Shown here piece after piece: positions 15,814-24,537 of a stretch of 64,000 nt of DNA. Made by a program: the position numbers and the translations under genes. The stretch comes from Pseudomonas sp. stari2 (GTDB lineage: Bacteria; Pseudomonadota; Gammaproteobacteria; Pseudomonadales; Pseudomonadaceae): positions 2,909,501-2,973,500 of the forward strand of contig NZ_CP099760.1 in assembly GCF_040760005.1 (NCBI RefSeq). The letters run 5' to 3'. Each line of letters opens with the position of its first letter. Position 1 is the first letter of the stretch. Under the pieces are notes generated by a model. It saw only the letters and a list, made by a program, of their open reading frames with translations. It had not been told where the DNA came from and searched no databases.

Positions 15814-17781
15814 TCAATCGCGCGCCTGAGCGACGATTGCAAAGTTGCCCGGGGCTTTCTCCAGCAATCCAAGGAATCTCACCAGGTCCACCGTGCTGCC
15901 ATCGACTTTCAAGTCTTTGGAGGTGAGCGCGTCCTTGAACCCCGCCGTACCGCCCAGCAGTTGCACAAAAAGATCCTTGGTGACGCTCAACGTGGCGTTG
16001 GCATTGCTGGCCGGTGCGCCCCGGCGATAGTGCAGCACGGCGTTCTCGATCCACAGCACGAACGATTCCTTCGTATCGGTCAGTTGCAGGTTGAAGGTCC
16101 AGTTCTTGCCGTCGGCGGCCGGGCCGTTGAGGCTCGCGGCCATGGCTTCGAGGAAGCGTTCGGTGGGCGTCTGCTTCATCAGCTCGATGAGATCCGAGCG
16201 GCGCACGCCTTTTTCCGGCGGGCCGTTGCGCAGTTCCTGGGCGGCGGTCAGGTAGCTGTTGCGCCAGGTGGCCGATTCCGACTGATAACCCAGCTGTTCA
16301 TAGGTCCTGGCCAGCAGTTCCTTGGCGGCCTTGTCGCCGGGCTGGTCGAGGACGGCTTGATCCAGCAGCTCGGCCACCCAGCGGTATTCGCCTTTGTCAT
16401 AGGCCACGCGTGCGGCTTCGAGCACTTTGGCGCTGCCGCCCATCAACTCGACGTAGCGCCTGGCGGACTCTCTGGGAGGCAGCGGGTTCAGATGCGCCGG
16501 GTTGCCATCGTAGGCGCCGAGGTACATCTGGTAGATCGCCTTGACGTTGTGTCGCACGTCGCCGTAATAGCCGCGGGTGCCGAAGTACGAGGCTAGCGAG
16601 TCGGGCAACTGGATCTTCTCGGCGATCTCGTCGGGCGTGTAGCCGGCATTCATCAGTCGCACGGTCTGGTCGTGCATATACTTGTAGACGTCGCGGTGCT
16701 TGGTGATGAACTCGCGGATTCGCTCATTGCCCCAGATCGGCCAGTTGTGCTGGCCGAAATAGACTTCGGTGTCGCCCAGTTTATCGAGGGCGACCTGGGC
16801 GTAGTCGGACCAGAGCAACGCGTCGCGCACCTTGGCACCACGGATCGGCAACAGATTGTGCATGGTCTGCGCCAGCAGCTCGGCACCGCCGTAGGCTTTG
16901 CGTTCGGGGATGGAGAAAGTCAGCTCGGCCGGGGCTTCAGCGCCGGGAATGTTGTGGAACACGAAGGTCACTCCGTCGATCACCAGTTCCTGCGTCGGCT
17001 GATCGATGATCTGCGTCGGCGCCAGAATGCCGATGCTGCCGTAGGCGACGTTTTTGCCCAGCCCGGTATCCACCATGCCGGTGGCGCCCGGCGCCAGGTT
17101 CTTGCCGAACTGATACATCGAACGGCGCGACATCGCAGGCCCGGCCAACACGTTTTCGCTGGTGGCTTCCTCCATGAAACCGACAGGGGCCACCACGGGA
17201 ATCTTGCGCTCGGCCACTTCGGCGACCGAGGTGATGCCCAGTACGCCGCCGAAGTGGTCGGCGTGGTCATGGGTGAAGATAACGGCGGTAACGGGCTTGG
17301 CGCCGAGTTGCTCGCGGGCAAAGGCGAGGGCAGCGGCGGCGGTTTCCTTCGAGGTCAGTGGATCGACCACGATCCACCCGGTCTGGCCTTCGATCAGCGT
17401 CATGTTGGCGATGTCGAAGCCGCGCAACTGGTAGATGCCGTCGGTGACTTTGAACAGACCGATCTGGGCATTGAGCATTGCGTGGCGCCAAAGGCTCGGA
17501 TTGACGGTCGCGGGCGCCTTGCCTTCGACGAATCTGAACGCATCGAAATCGATCAGCACAGAGCCGTCGGAACCGAGGATCTGGCCTGTCGGGCGGGCGA
17601 TGAATCCGCGCTGGGCGTCAGTCATGTCCCGAGTGTCGTTGAGGTCCAGGCCCTTGATTGATGCCTCTATCACCGCCGCAGTGGCGGGCGTCGCTTCGCC
17701 GCTGGCAACGCTGGGTGGTTTGTCACAGCCGGCGAGGGAAACCAGCGTCAGGGCAATCAGTGTGTGAAAGGTCGGTCTCAT
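15814..17781 (-). CDS. Alkyl/aryl sulfatase (SdsA1 family)
   Basis: A 655-residue secreted sulfatase. The signal peptide ends in LVSLAGC, a lipobox, so the protein may be outer-membrane anchored. The metallo-beta-lactamase core has the zinc motif FTHDHADHFGG near residue 175, followed by the alkylsulfatase dimerisation domain (LNPLPPRESARRYVELMGG) and a C-terminal SCP-2-like domain (about 530-655) thought to bind the alkyl chain. Length and order match P. aeruginosa SdsA1, which hydrolyses primary alkyl sulfates such as SDS to alcohol and sulfate. It is divergent from a LysR gene, the same layout as sdsA1/sdsB1. It could supply sulfur or carbon. Confidence 0.92.
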   Translation of the reverse strand: MRPTFHTLIALTLVSLAGCDKPPSVASGEATPATAAVIEASIKGLDLNDTRDMTDAQRGFIARPTGQILGSDGSVLIDFDAFRFVEGKAPATVNPSLWRHAMLNAQIGLFKVTDGIYQLRGFDIANMTLIEGQTGWIVVDPLTSKETAAAALAFAREQLGAKPVTAVIFTHDHADHFGGVLGITSVAEVAERKIPVVAPVGFMEEATSENVLAGPAMSRRSMYQFGKNLAPGATGMVDTGLGKNVAYGSIGILAPTQIIDQPTQELVIDGVTFVFHNIPGAEAPAELTFSIPERKAYGGAELLAQTMHNLLPIRGAKVRDALLWSDYAQVALDKLGDTEVYFGQHNWPIWGNERIREFITKHRDVYKYMHDQTVRLMNAGYTPDEIAEKIQLPDSLASYFGTRGYYGDVRHNVKAIYQMYLGAYDGNPAHLNPLPPRESARRYVELMGGSAKVLEAARVAYDKGEYRWVAELLDQAVLDQPGDKAAKELLARTYEQLGYQSESATWRNSYLTAAQELRNGPPEKGVRRSDLIELMKQTPTERFLEAMAASLNGPAADGKNWTFNLQLTDTKESFVLWIENAVLHYRRGAPASNANATLSVTKDLFVQLLGGTAGFKDALTSKDLKVDGSTVDLVRFLGLLEKAPGNFAIVAQARD

Positions 17782-17843
17782 TCTTGTTGTTCTCCGATGA
17801 TCGATTTATCAGAGAGTAGGGAGCCAGGCGCGATGTATCCAAT

Positions 17844-17867
17844 GCATTGTTTACATCCGGACAATGC
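17844..17867. promoter_or_regulatory. Candidate LysR operator between sulfatase and regulator genes
   Basis: GCATTGT-N10-ACAATGC is a perfect seven-base inverted repeat in the 104-base divergent spacer, 19 bases before the LysR start. Symmetry and position fit an autoregulatory LysR site; binding has not been shown. Confidence 0.5.
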
Positions 17868-17885
17868 GTGACTAGCATCGGCCAG

Positions 17886-18797
17886 ATGGACCTTAAACGA
17901 CTGACACACCTGCTGGCCCTTGCCGATGAACGCCATTTCGGCCGCGCCGCCGAACGCGTGCACCTGAGCCAGCCGGCCCTGAGTCGCAGCATCCAGGCGC
18001 TGGAAAGCGAAACTGGTCAGCGCCTGTTCGACCGGGACAGCGGCGACGTACGCCCGACGCCGGCGGGGGAGTTTCTGATCGAGCGGGCGCGACGGTTGCT
18101 GTTCGATGCACGCTCGCTGGAGCGGGACCTGGCGCTTTACGGCGATGGCCGGCTCGGCAATCTCGCGTTCGGCGTCGGGCCGTTTCCGGCGGCGATGTTG
18201 ATGCATCAGGTGGTGCCTCGGTTGCGCCGGGAATATCCGCAAGTCAGCCTGCGGGTAGAGATCAATAACTGGCAGATTCTTGAAGCCCGTTTGCGGGATG
18301 AAACGATCGAGTTTTTCGTCGCGGACATTCGCAACTTCTCGGCCGCCACCGATCTACAGATCCGTTCGCTGGGTCAGGCCTCGGCGGGGTTCTTCGTCCG
18401 GCCACAACACCCGTTGGCCGGGCGCCTGGTGACGATGAGAGACCTGGAAAAGTACGGTATCGCCACGACGCGCCTGCCGGCCGTGGTGAAGGAGGAGACT
18501 GCGCATACCCTGGGCATTTCCGCTCGCCAGGCCTTGCCGCTTGCGCTGGAGTGCGACGATGTGGCGTTGCTCAGGACGGTGGCCTGCTCGACCGATACCA
18601 TCCTCGGCGTGATTCACGGCGCCGTGGCGGAAGACCTGCACAGCGGCAATCTGATCGAATTGCAGGTCGTGGACCGGCCCGGATTGCACTCCGAAATCGG
18701 TGTCGTCAGCCTGCCCAACAGAAGCCTGTCACCGACCGCTCGCTGCGTGATCGACGCCATCGTCGACGAGATGGTGCAACGCAATATCTCGACCTGA
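17886..18797 (+). CDS. LysR family regulator, probable regulator of the sulfatase
   Basis: A 303-residue LysR protein. The DNA-binding domain is clear at the N-terminus (MDLKRLTHLLALADERHFGRAAERVHLSQPALSRSIQALE, shown here in motif form: HFGRAAERVHLSQPALS) and the remainder is the effector domain. I use the ATG at 17886, 13 codons inside the open frame, because it matches the family start and leaves the palindrome upstream; the Shine-Dalgarno sequence there is poor. Its divergent position to the alkylsulfatase gene parallels SdsB1/SdsA1 in P. aeruginosa, so sulfatase control by an alkyl sulfate or product is the likely role. Confidence 0.87.
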   Translation: MDLKRLTHLLALADERHFGRAAERVHLSQPALSRSIQALESETGQRLFDRDSGDVRPTPAGEFLIERARRLLFDARSLERDLALYGDGRLGNLAFGVGPFPAAMLMHQVVPRLRREYPQVSLRVEINNWQILEARLRDETIEFFVADIRNFSAATDLQIRSLGQASAGFFVRPQHPLAGRLVTMRDLEKYGIATTRLPAVVKEETAHTLGISARQALPLALECDDVALLRTVACSTDTILGVIHGAVAEDLHSGNLIELQVVDRPGLHSEIGVVSLPNRSLSPTARCVIDAIVDEMVQRNIST

Positions 18798-18901
18798 CCG
18801 GCGCTCCGGTCGGCGGCCAAAACGCCAAAGCACAAGACTTCCCGCTCAAAAACCGGATAATGGCGGCCATTCTGTTCAGCTCGCTATTCTGGTAGTCCCC
18901 C

Positions 18902-21106
18902 ATGGAAATCAAGGTCAACTTTCTCGACAACCTTCGACTTGAAGCCAAGTTCGACGACTTCACGGTGGTGGCCGACCAACCGATCCGCTACAAGGGCGAT
19001 GGTTCGGCACCGGGTCCGTTCGACTACTTCCTGGCTTCGTCGGCGCTGTGCGCGGCGTACTTCGTGAAGCTGTATTGCGAAACCCGCAATATCCCGACCG
19101 ATAACATCCGCCTGTCGCAGAACAACATCGTTGACCCGGAGAACCGCTACAACCAGATCTTCAAGATTCAGGTCGAGTTGCCGGCAGACATCTCCGACAA
19201 GGACCGCCAGGGCATCCTGCGCTCCATCGACCGCTGCACCGTGAAAAAGGTGGTGCAGGCCGGTCCCGAGTTCGTCATTGAAGAAGTGGAAAACCTCGAC
19301 GCCGACGCCCAGGCCTTGCTGATGCCGGGCGCGAACTCCAGCGCGAGTACCTACATTCCGGGCAAGGATCTGCCGCTGGAGCAGACCATCGCCAACATGT
19401 CGGGCATCCTCGCCGACCTCGGCATGAAGATCGAAATCGCCTCGTGGCGCAACATCGTGCCGAACGTGTGGTCGCTGCACATTCGCGATGCGCACTCGCC
19501 GATGTGCTTCACCAACGGCAAAGGCTCGACCAAGGAAGGCGCGCTGGCGTCGGCATTGGGCGAGTTCATCGAGCGCCTGAACTGCAACTTCTTCTACAAC
19601 GATCAGTTCTGGGGTCTGGACCTGGCCAATGCGCCGTTCGTGCACTATCCGGACGAGCGCTGGTTCAAGCCGGGCAGCAATGACGAGCTGCCGAGCGAAA
19701 TCCTCGATCCGTACTGCCTGAAGATCTACAACCGCGACGGCGAGCTGCGCGGTTCGCACCTGATCGACACCAACTCGGGCAATGAAGAGCGCGGCATCGT
19801 TTCGCTGCCGTTCGTGCGTCAGTCGGACGGCGAGGTGGTGTACTTCCCGTCGAACCTGATCGAAAACCTGTACCTGAGCAACGGCATGAGCGCCGGCAAC
19901 ACCCTGGCCGAAGCCCAGGTGCAGTGCCTGTCGGAAATCTTCGAGCGTGCGGTGAAGCGCGAAATCATCGAAGGTGAATTCGCGTTGCCGGACGTGCCGC
20001 GGGAAGTATTGGCCAAGTACCCGGCGATCATGGCCGGCATTCAAGGCCTGGAAGCCCAGGGTTTCCCGGTGCTGGTGAAGGATGCGTCGCTGGGCGGCGA
20101 ATTCCCGGTGATGTGCGTCACGCTGATGAACCCGCGCACCGGCGGTGTGTTCGCTTCGTTCGGCGCACACCCGAGCTTCGAAGTGGCGCTGGAGCGCAGC
20201 CTGACCGAGTTGTTGCAAGGCCGCAGCTTCGAAGGCCTGAACGATCTGCCGCAGCCGACCTTCGAAGGGCAGGCGGTCACTGAACCGAACAACTTCGTTG
20301 AGCATTTCATCGACTCCAGCGGCGTGGTGTCGTGGCGCTTCTTCAGTGCTCAGGCGGAATACGAGTTCGTAGAGTGGGACTTCACCGGCCAGGGTGAAAA
20401 CTCCAACGTGAAAGAGGCCGAAACTCTGTTCGGCATCCTCAAGGGCATGGGCAAGGAATCGTACATGGCGGTGTACGAGCACATCGGCGCCACCGCTTGC
20501 CGCATCCTGGTGCCGGATTACTCGGAAATCTACCCGGTGGACGACCTGATCTGGGACAACACCAACAAGGCGCTGTTCTTCCGCGAAGACATCCTCAACC
20601 TGCATCGCTTGAACGAAGAGGAACTCCAGTCCCTGGTCGAGCGTCTGGTCGAAAGCGAACTGGACGACTACACCGACATCACCACGCTGATCGGCATCGA
20701 GTTCGACGACAACACCGTGTGGGGTCAACTGACGATCCTGGAACTGAAACTGCTGATCTGGCTCGCCCTGGGACAAATCGAGGAGGCTAAAGAAGCGGTG
20801 GAGATGTTCCTTCAGTACAACGACAACACCGTCGAGCGCGGTCTGTTCTATCAGGCCGTCAACGGGGTGCTGGAGATGCAACTGGACGAAGACCTGGAGC
20901 TGGCCGACTACGAAGCCAACTTCCGCCGCATGTTCGGCAACGAGCGGATGGACGCCGCGATCGGCTCGGTGGACGGCAGCGTACGCTTCTACGGCTTGAC
21001 GCCGACCAGCATGAAGCTGGAAGGTCTCGACCGCCATCTGCGACTGATCGACAGCTACAAGAAACTGCACGCGGCCCGGGCCAATGTGACGGCTTCGGTT
21101 CGCTGA
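18902..21106 (+). CDS. ycaO: OsmC-YcaO fusion protein (RimO-associated YcaO)
   Basis: A 734-residue protein with an OsmC domain (about 1-140) fused to a YcaO ATP-binding domain (about 190-560) and a helical C-terminal region. The OsmC part keeps both redox cysteines (Cys50 in SSALCAAYF and Cys112 in DRCTVKKV). The YcaO part has KGSTKEGALASALGEFIERLN and SAGNTLAEAQVQCLSEIFERAVKRE, which form the ATP site in the E. coli protein. E. coli YcaO assists RimO in beta-methylthiolation of ribosomal protein S12; it has about 590 residues and lacks a complete OsmC domain. There is no peptide precursor gene nearby, so a natural-product role is unlikely. It is followed by a terminator. Confidence 0.92.
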   Translation: MEIKVNFLDNLRLEAKFDDFTVVADQPIRYKGDGSAPGPFDYFLASSALCAAYFVKLYCETRNIPTDNIRLSQNNIVDPENRYNQIFKIQVELPADISDKDRQGILRSIDRCTVKKVVQAGPEFVIEEVENLDADAQALLMPGANSSASTYIPGKDLPLEQTIANMSGILADLGMKIEIASWRNIVPNVWSLHIRDAHSPMCFTNGKGSTKEGALASALGEFIERLNCNFFYNDQFWGLDLANAPFVHYPDERWFKPGSNDELPSEILDPYCLKIYNRDGELRGSHLIDTNSGNEERGIVSLPFVRQSDGEVVYFPSNLIENLYLSNGMSAGNTLAEAQVQCLSEIFERAVKREIIEGEFALPDVPREVLAKYPAIMAGIQGLEAQGFPVLVKDASLGGEFPVMCVTLMNPRTGGVFASFGAHPSFEVALERSLTELLQGRSFEGLNDLPQPTFEGQAVTEPNNFVEHFIDSSGVVSWRFFSAQAEYEFVEWDFTGQGENSNVKEAETLFGILKGMGKESYMAVYEHIGATACRILVPDYSEIYPVDDLIWDNTNKALFFREDILNLHRLNEEELQSLVERLVESELDDYTDITTLIGIEFDDNTVWGQLTILELKLLIWLALGQIEEAKEAVEMFLQYNDNTVERGLFYQAVNGVLEMQLDEDLELADYEANFRRMFGNERMDAAIGSVDGSVRFYGLTPTSMKLEGLDRHLRLIDSYKKLHAARANVTASVR

Positions 21107-21119
21107 CCGCGCTGACAAC

Positions 21120-21151
21120 AAAAAGCACCTCCGGGTGCTTTTTTTGTTTTT
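21120..21151 (+). terminator. Rho-independent terminator after ycaO
   Basis: AAAAGCACC-TCCG-GGTGCTTTT forms a compact stem with a seven-base T-run, 14 bases after the ycaO stop codon. Confidence 0.88.
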
Positions 21152-21181
21152 AATGGGCAGCTATCAGTCAGGAGCTCTGCA

Positions 21182-21637
21182 ATGGATCTGAAGTTCAGTC
21201 ACGTTGATGTACTGGTCAACAACCTCGATGAAGCCTGCGCCTACTATGCGCAGATCCTGAAAGCCAGAATCTCCAGAACCCTCGTCTGGGAGCGGGGCGG
21301 TCTGCACGTTCGCTATGCGGTTGCGCTGATCGGCCAGGAGCGTTTCATGCTGGTCCAGCCATTGGCGGGCAACCTCAAGGAGCTGCTGGATTCGTCGGGG
21401 GAGGGGATGATCTATCGCCATTGCTATTCGACGCCGGACATCGAGAAAGCCTATGACGAACTGGTAGTCGCCGGCGTGCAGCCCGAAGACGAAAACGGAC
21501 AGCCATTGGAGCGCGCCAACCTGCAATCACCGTCCGGGACACGCATCATCTGGCTGCCCAAGCGCTTCGGACATTTTTCTATCGAGATTCTTGAAGAGCA
21601 GACGCTGGAGGCGTTCATCACATCTGCATTTGCCTGA
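21182..21637 (+). CDS. VOC (glyoxalase/bleomycin resistance) family protein
   Basis: A 151-residue two-module VOC protein: FSHVDVLVNNLDEACAYYAQIL at the start and the second beta-alpha-beta module with SPSGTRIIWLPKRFGHFSIEIL near the end. Likely metal ligands are His8 in the first module and His/Glu residues near the C-terminus (FGHFSIEIL). The family includes lyases, dioxygenases and binding proteins and the substrate cannot be told. CAGGAGCTCTGCA places AGGAG well before the ATG. It is the first gene after the ycaO terminator and is followed within 11 bases by a palindromic repeat, so it is probably monocistronic. Confidence 0.83.
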   Translation: MDLKFSHVDVLVNNLDEACAYYAQILKARISRTLVWERGGLHVRYAVALIGQERFMLVQPLAGNLKELLDSSGEGMIYRHCYSTPDIEKAYDELVVAGVQPEDENGQPLERANLQSPSGTRIIWLPKRFGHFSIEILEEQTLEAFITSAFA

Positions 21638-21647
21638 GTTTTTTAAT

Positions 21648-21682
21648 GGGGACAGATTTATTTTCATGATGAATCTGTCCCT
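21648..21682. repeat. Palindromic GGGGACAGATT repeat, copy 1
   Basis: GGGACAGATT and AATCTGTCCC form a ten-base inverted repeat around a 13-base centre. The sequence family (GGGGACAGATTTATTT) is widespread in proteobacteria as short palindromes; here it lies just upstream of the fasciclin gene and pairs with copy 2 downstream of it. Confidence 0.8.
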
Positions 21683-21770
21683 ATTGAAGTCCGTGATGCA
21701 TCCGATTGCGCGCCTGCTCCGTACATTCAGCACCCTCATTCGGAGGGGCGAAGAATTCAGGAGACACACC

Positions 21771-22331
21771 ATGCACTCGCTCATCAAACGCATTGCCATT
21801 GCCTGCTTCACATTGCTCTGCCTTGGCGCAGGATCGAGTTTTGCCGCTGACTCCGTGATGGTCGGCGGTGCAGCCATGTACCCGAACAAGACCATCGTTG
21901 AAAACGCCGTCAACTCGAAGGATCACACGACGCTCGTTGCAGCGGTCAAGGCGGCCGGGCTGGTTGACACCCTCAACAGCAAGGGGCCGTTCACGGTCTT
22001 CGCGCCGACCAATGAAGCCTTCGCCAAGTTGCCCGCCGGCACCGTCGATACGCTCGTCAAACCGGAGTACAAGGCCGACCTGACCACGATCCTCACCTAC
22101 CACGTCATTGCCGGCACTCACACGGCAAAACAACTGATGGATGACGCCAAGATGCACGGCGGCAAAGTCATGCTCAAAACCGTTCAGGGCGAATCCCTGA
22201 CCGTCTTGCTGCGCGACGGCAAATTGTGGGTGGTTGACGCCAAAGGCGGGAAGGCTGCGATCACCAGTGCGGACGTGATGCAGTCCAATGGTGTGATTCA
22301 TGTAGTGGATACGGTGCTGATGCCGAAGTAG
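21771..22331 (+). CDS. Secreted fasciclin (FAS1) domain protein
   Basis: A 186-residue exported protein. A signal peptide ([20 protein letters not shown]) is followed by one FAS1 domain: [22 protein letters not shown], the H1 motif [20 protein letters not shown] and the closing H2-like segment [17 protein letters not shown]. Such single-domain secreted proteins act in the periplasm or outside the cell in adhesion or matrix interaction. The ATG at 21771 has AGGAG ten bases upstream; the frame is open further back across the repeat element, but that extension would remove the signal peptide from the N-terminus. The gene lies exactly between two copies of the same palindrome. Confidence 0.9.
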   Translation: MHSLIKRIAIACFTLLCLGAGSSFAADSVMVGGAAMYPNKTIVENAVNSKDHTTLVAAVKAAGLVDTLNSKGPFTVFAPTNEAFAKLPAGTVDTLVKPEYKADLTTILTYHVIAGTHTAKQLMDDAKMHGGKVMLKTVQGESLTVLLRDGKLWVVDAKGGKAAITSADVMQSNGVIHVVDTVLMPK

Positions 22332-22336
22332 TCTTT

Positions 22337-22380
22337 TTATTGGGGACAGATCTATTTTTAAATAAATCTGTCCCCAATAA
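22337..22380. repeat. Palindromic GGGGACAGATT repeat, copy 2
   Basis: TTATTGGGGACAGAT (22337-22351) faces ATCTGTCCCCAATAA (22366-22380), a perfect 15-base inverted repeat starting six bases after the fasciclin stop. It could also terminate that transcript, though the T-run is weak. Confidence 0.85.
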
Positions 22381-22453
22381 GGGGCTTGGAATTGGCCAGT
22401 GTGCCCTCATAACAAGGGTTACCTCCAACATCCCCCGAGGGGAAGGACAGACC

Positions 22454-22960
22454 ATGACCAGCCAAACCGAAACTGCCATCCTCGCCGGCGGCTGCTTCTG
22501 GGGCATGCAGGATCTGCTGCGGCGTTACCCCGGCGTCCTGCAGACGCGCGTCGGTTATTCCGGTGGCGATGTGCCGAATGCCACCTACCGCAATCATGGC
22601 AACCACGCCGAAGCCATCGAAATCGTCTTCGATCCTGCCGTTATCAGTTATCGGCAGATCCTGGAGTTCTTCTTTCAGATCCATGATCCCACCACGCCCA
22701 ACCGTCAGGGCAATGACATTGGTCCCAGCTATCGTTCGGCGATCTATTACCTCAACGAACAGCAACGCGATGTCGCTGAAGACACTGCTGCCGATGTCGA
22801 TGCTTCCCGCTTGTGGCCAGGGCGAGTGGTGACCGAAATCGAACCGGCCGGGCCGTTCTGGGAGGCGGAGCCGGAGCACCAGGATTACCTGGAGAGGATT
22901 CCGAATGGCTACACCTGCCACTTCATACGCCCGAACTGGAAGCTTCCAAAACGGGCCTGA
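22454..22960 (+). CDS. msrA: Peptide methionine sulfoxide reductase MsrA
   Basis: A 168-residue MsrA. The active-site motif GGCFWG is at residues 12-17 (catalytic Cys14), followed by [24 protein letters not shown] and the C-terminal [15 protein letters not shown] region. It reduces methionine-S-sulfoxide in proteins and free amino acid, normally using thioredoxin and resolving cysteines; only one further cysteine (NGYTCHF) is visible near the C-terminus. The ATG at 22454 follows GGAAGGACAGACC. The gene has its own terminator and is not linked to msrB. A strikingly methionine-rich protein encoded 40 kb away would be an obvious substrate, which is inference. Confidence 0.94.
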   Translation: MTSQTETAILAGGCFWGMQDLLRRYPGVLQTRVGYSGGDVPNATYRNHGNHAEAIEIVFDPAVISYRQILEFFFQIHDPTTPNRQGNDIGPSYRSAIYYLNEQQRDVAEDTAADVDASRLWPGRVVTEIEPAGPFWEAEPEHQDYLERIPNGYTCHFIRPNWKLPKRA

Positions 22961-22985
22961 GATTCAGTAGCAACCTTGTGAAAAA

Positions 22986-23029
22986 GGAAAACCGGTCTGT
23001 TTTTATGAAAAACAGACCGGTTCTTTTTT
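22986..23029 (+). terminator. Rho-independent terminator after msrA
   Basis: AACCGGTCTGTTTTT (22990-23004) pairs with AAAAACAGACCGGTT (23008-23022) over 15 bases with a three-base loop, followed by CTTTTTT. The rest of the spacer up to 23265 holds nothing I can name. Confidence 0.9.
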
Positions 23030-23265
23030 GTTCGATATGCGGCCTTATGTCGCTCAGGCGCAGAGCGTGCCGAGCGCCGGGTTTCAAGACTTTGTTCGGG
23101 AAGATACTTTCACCAAAGGCTGACGCGATCGTGTTGTCGGGCCATGACGATCTGCAGCGGTCATAAACTGAAATGTCTGCGTCAGTTGTGGATTGATTAC
23201 AGGGCATTTCAAAGAGCGGTTCTGGCACAAGATAGCTATCCCGCATCTTGTCCAAAGGGGCAGTT

Positions 23266-23547
23266 TTCCTGCGTGCTTGCGTAAATCCCAAGGCGACGAT
23301 GTTTTTCACCGCGCTGTTCCCGCAGTTCATCGACCAGGGCGCGACGCTGTTGCCACAGTTCCTGATCCTGACGTCGATTTTCATGGCGCTGTCGGTGACG
23401 TCTCTGACGCTTTACGCTGCGCTCGCATCCCGGGCCAAAGGCGTGTTGACCCGTCCGGCTTTTTCCCGTTGGGTCAGCCGGGTGGTGGGGTCGACGTTCA
23501 TCGGCTTCGGCGCAGCGATCCTGACCATGCGCCGGCAGGCTGCCTGA
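23266..23547 (+). pseudogene. C-terminal remnant of a LysE/RhtB amino-acid exporter
   Basis: The frame reads FLRACVNPKATMFFTALFPQF and goes on with two hydrophobic segments to the end IGFGAAILTMRRQAA. VNPKATMFFTALFPQF is the central conserved motif of the LysE/RhtB family, whose full proteins have about 205 residues and six membrane segments. Only the last 90 residues are here; the first half is absent from any frame upstream, where the msrA terminator stands instead. It is therefore a truncated copy. A GTG or ATG (23248) could start translation of the fragment, but a working exporter is not expected. Confidence 0.8.
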
Positions 23548-23569
23548 GGGGCAGCCTCTATCTCTAACG

Positions 23570-24478
23570 TCAGCGGGTCATAAAGCTTCGAATCGCCTGA
23601 GTGGTTTCCACCGGTGCTTCTTCCATCAGCCAGTGGCCCGCTTTGGCAATCACCACTTCGGTGACGTTGTCGGCGGCGTTGCGCATCACGATCGCTTCGT
23701 TGTTGCCGAAGGACTTTTCACCACCGACGGCCAGGACCGGCATCGTCAGCCTGTTCTTTGACGACGCTTCGTTGTCTACCGCGTCCTGGCGAATGGCGCG
23801 GAACTGAGCGAAGGCAGCGTGCATCGCGCCGGGGCGGGCATAGAGTTTGGCGTAATGCTGGCGTGTGGCTTCGTCGACTTTTTTCGGGTCGCCGGCGAAC
23901 TCGTTCCAGAAACGATCCAGGTAAATGCGCTCACGGCCGGCGACCAGTCGCTCCATGTCCGGGCCTCCAAAATCGAAGTGCCAGAGCATCGGCGAGCGAA
24001 CGATGTCGTTCCACGGTGCAATGCCCGGAACGGGCGCATCCATCACTACCAGGCGATCGGTCTGTTGCGGATACCGCGAGGCATAGGCGAACGCGACCAT
24101 AGTGCCGATGTCGTGACCGATGACGACCGAGTGTTCAATGCCCAGCGAAGCGAGCACGGCGCGGATGTCTCCCGCCTGGTTCTTCTTTTCATAGCCACCG
24201 TCGGGAATCGACGACAACCCCATCCCGCGCAGATCAGGGATCACCACGGTGTGATCCTTCGCCAGATCGGTGGCAAGTGGCACCCACATGTCCCCGGTAT
24301 CACCAAAACCATGCAACAACACCACGGCCGGACCTTTGCCGCCGATGCGCGTGTGGATCTTCGCGCCGTCCACGGCAATGTCTTGTGTGCGGAACGAAGC
24401 GGGGAACGGTTTTACGTCAGCATGTGCCGGAGCACTCAGGGCCACCAGCAAGGAGGCGGTCAGCAAGGCGCGGATCAT
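23570..24478 (-). CDS. Exported alpha/beta hydrolase (epoxide hydrolase-like)
   Basis: A 302-residue protein with a signal peptide (IRALLTASLLVALSAPAHA) and an alpha/beta hydrolase fold. The oxyanion motif LLHGFGDTGDMW is near residue 60, the nucleophile elbow is GHDIGTM, with aspartate instead of serine, and the catalytic histidine is in KAGHWLMEEAP. An Asp nucleophile is the mark of epoxide hydrolases and haloalkane/haloacetate dehalogenases. Export to the periplasm is less usual for these and may point to detoxification of external compounds. I use the ATG at 24478 because it begins the signal peptide; the open frame continues 39 codons upstream. No operon partner is apparent. Confidence 0.87.
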   Translation of the reverse strand: MIRALLTASLLVALSAPAHADVKPFPASFRTQDIAVDGAKIHTRIGGKGPAVVLLHGFGDTGDMWVPLATDLAKDHTVVIPDLRGMGLSSIPDGGYEKKNQAGDIRAVLASLGIEHSVVIGHDIGTMVAFAYASRYPQQTDRLVVMDAPVPGIAPWNDIVRSPMLWHFDFGGPDMERLVAGRERIYLDRFWNEFAGDPKKVDEATRQHYAKLYARPGAMHAAFAQFRAIRQDAVDNEASSKNRLTMPVLAVGGEKSFGNNEAIVMRNAADNVTEVVIAKAGHWLMEEAPVETTQAIRSFMTR

Positions 24479-24537
24479 CACGGAGACTCCAGAGGAGGTA
24501 GTGGATGGAGCGTAGACCGCTTTTAGAACCCCGTCTT

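Noticed and set aside
18884..21121. Minus-strand frame of 745 codons antisense to ycaO
   Set aside because: It mirrors the ycaO gene exactly, which has clear OsmC and YcaO motifs; the antisense product is His/Gln/Val-rich without any family, as expected from third-position GC bias.
22961..23265. Minus-strand frame across the msrA-LysE remnant spacer
   Set aside because: No RBS, no family, and it runs through the msrA terminator stem.
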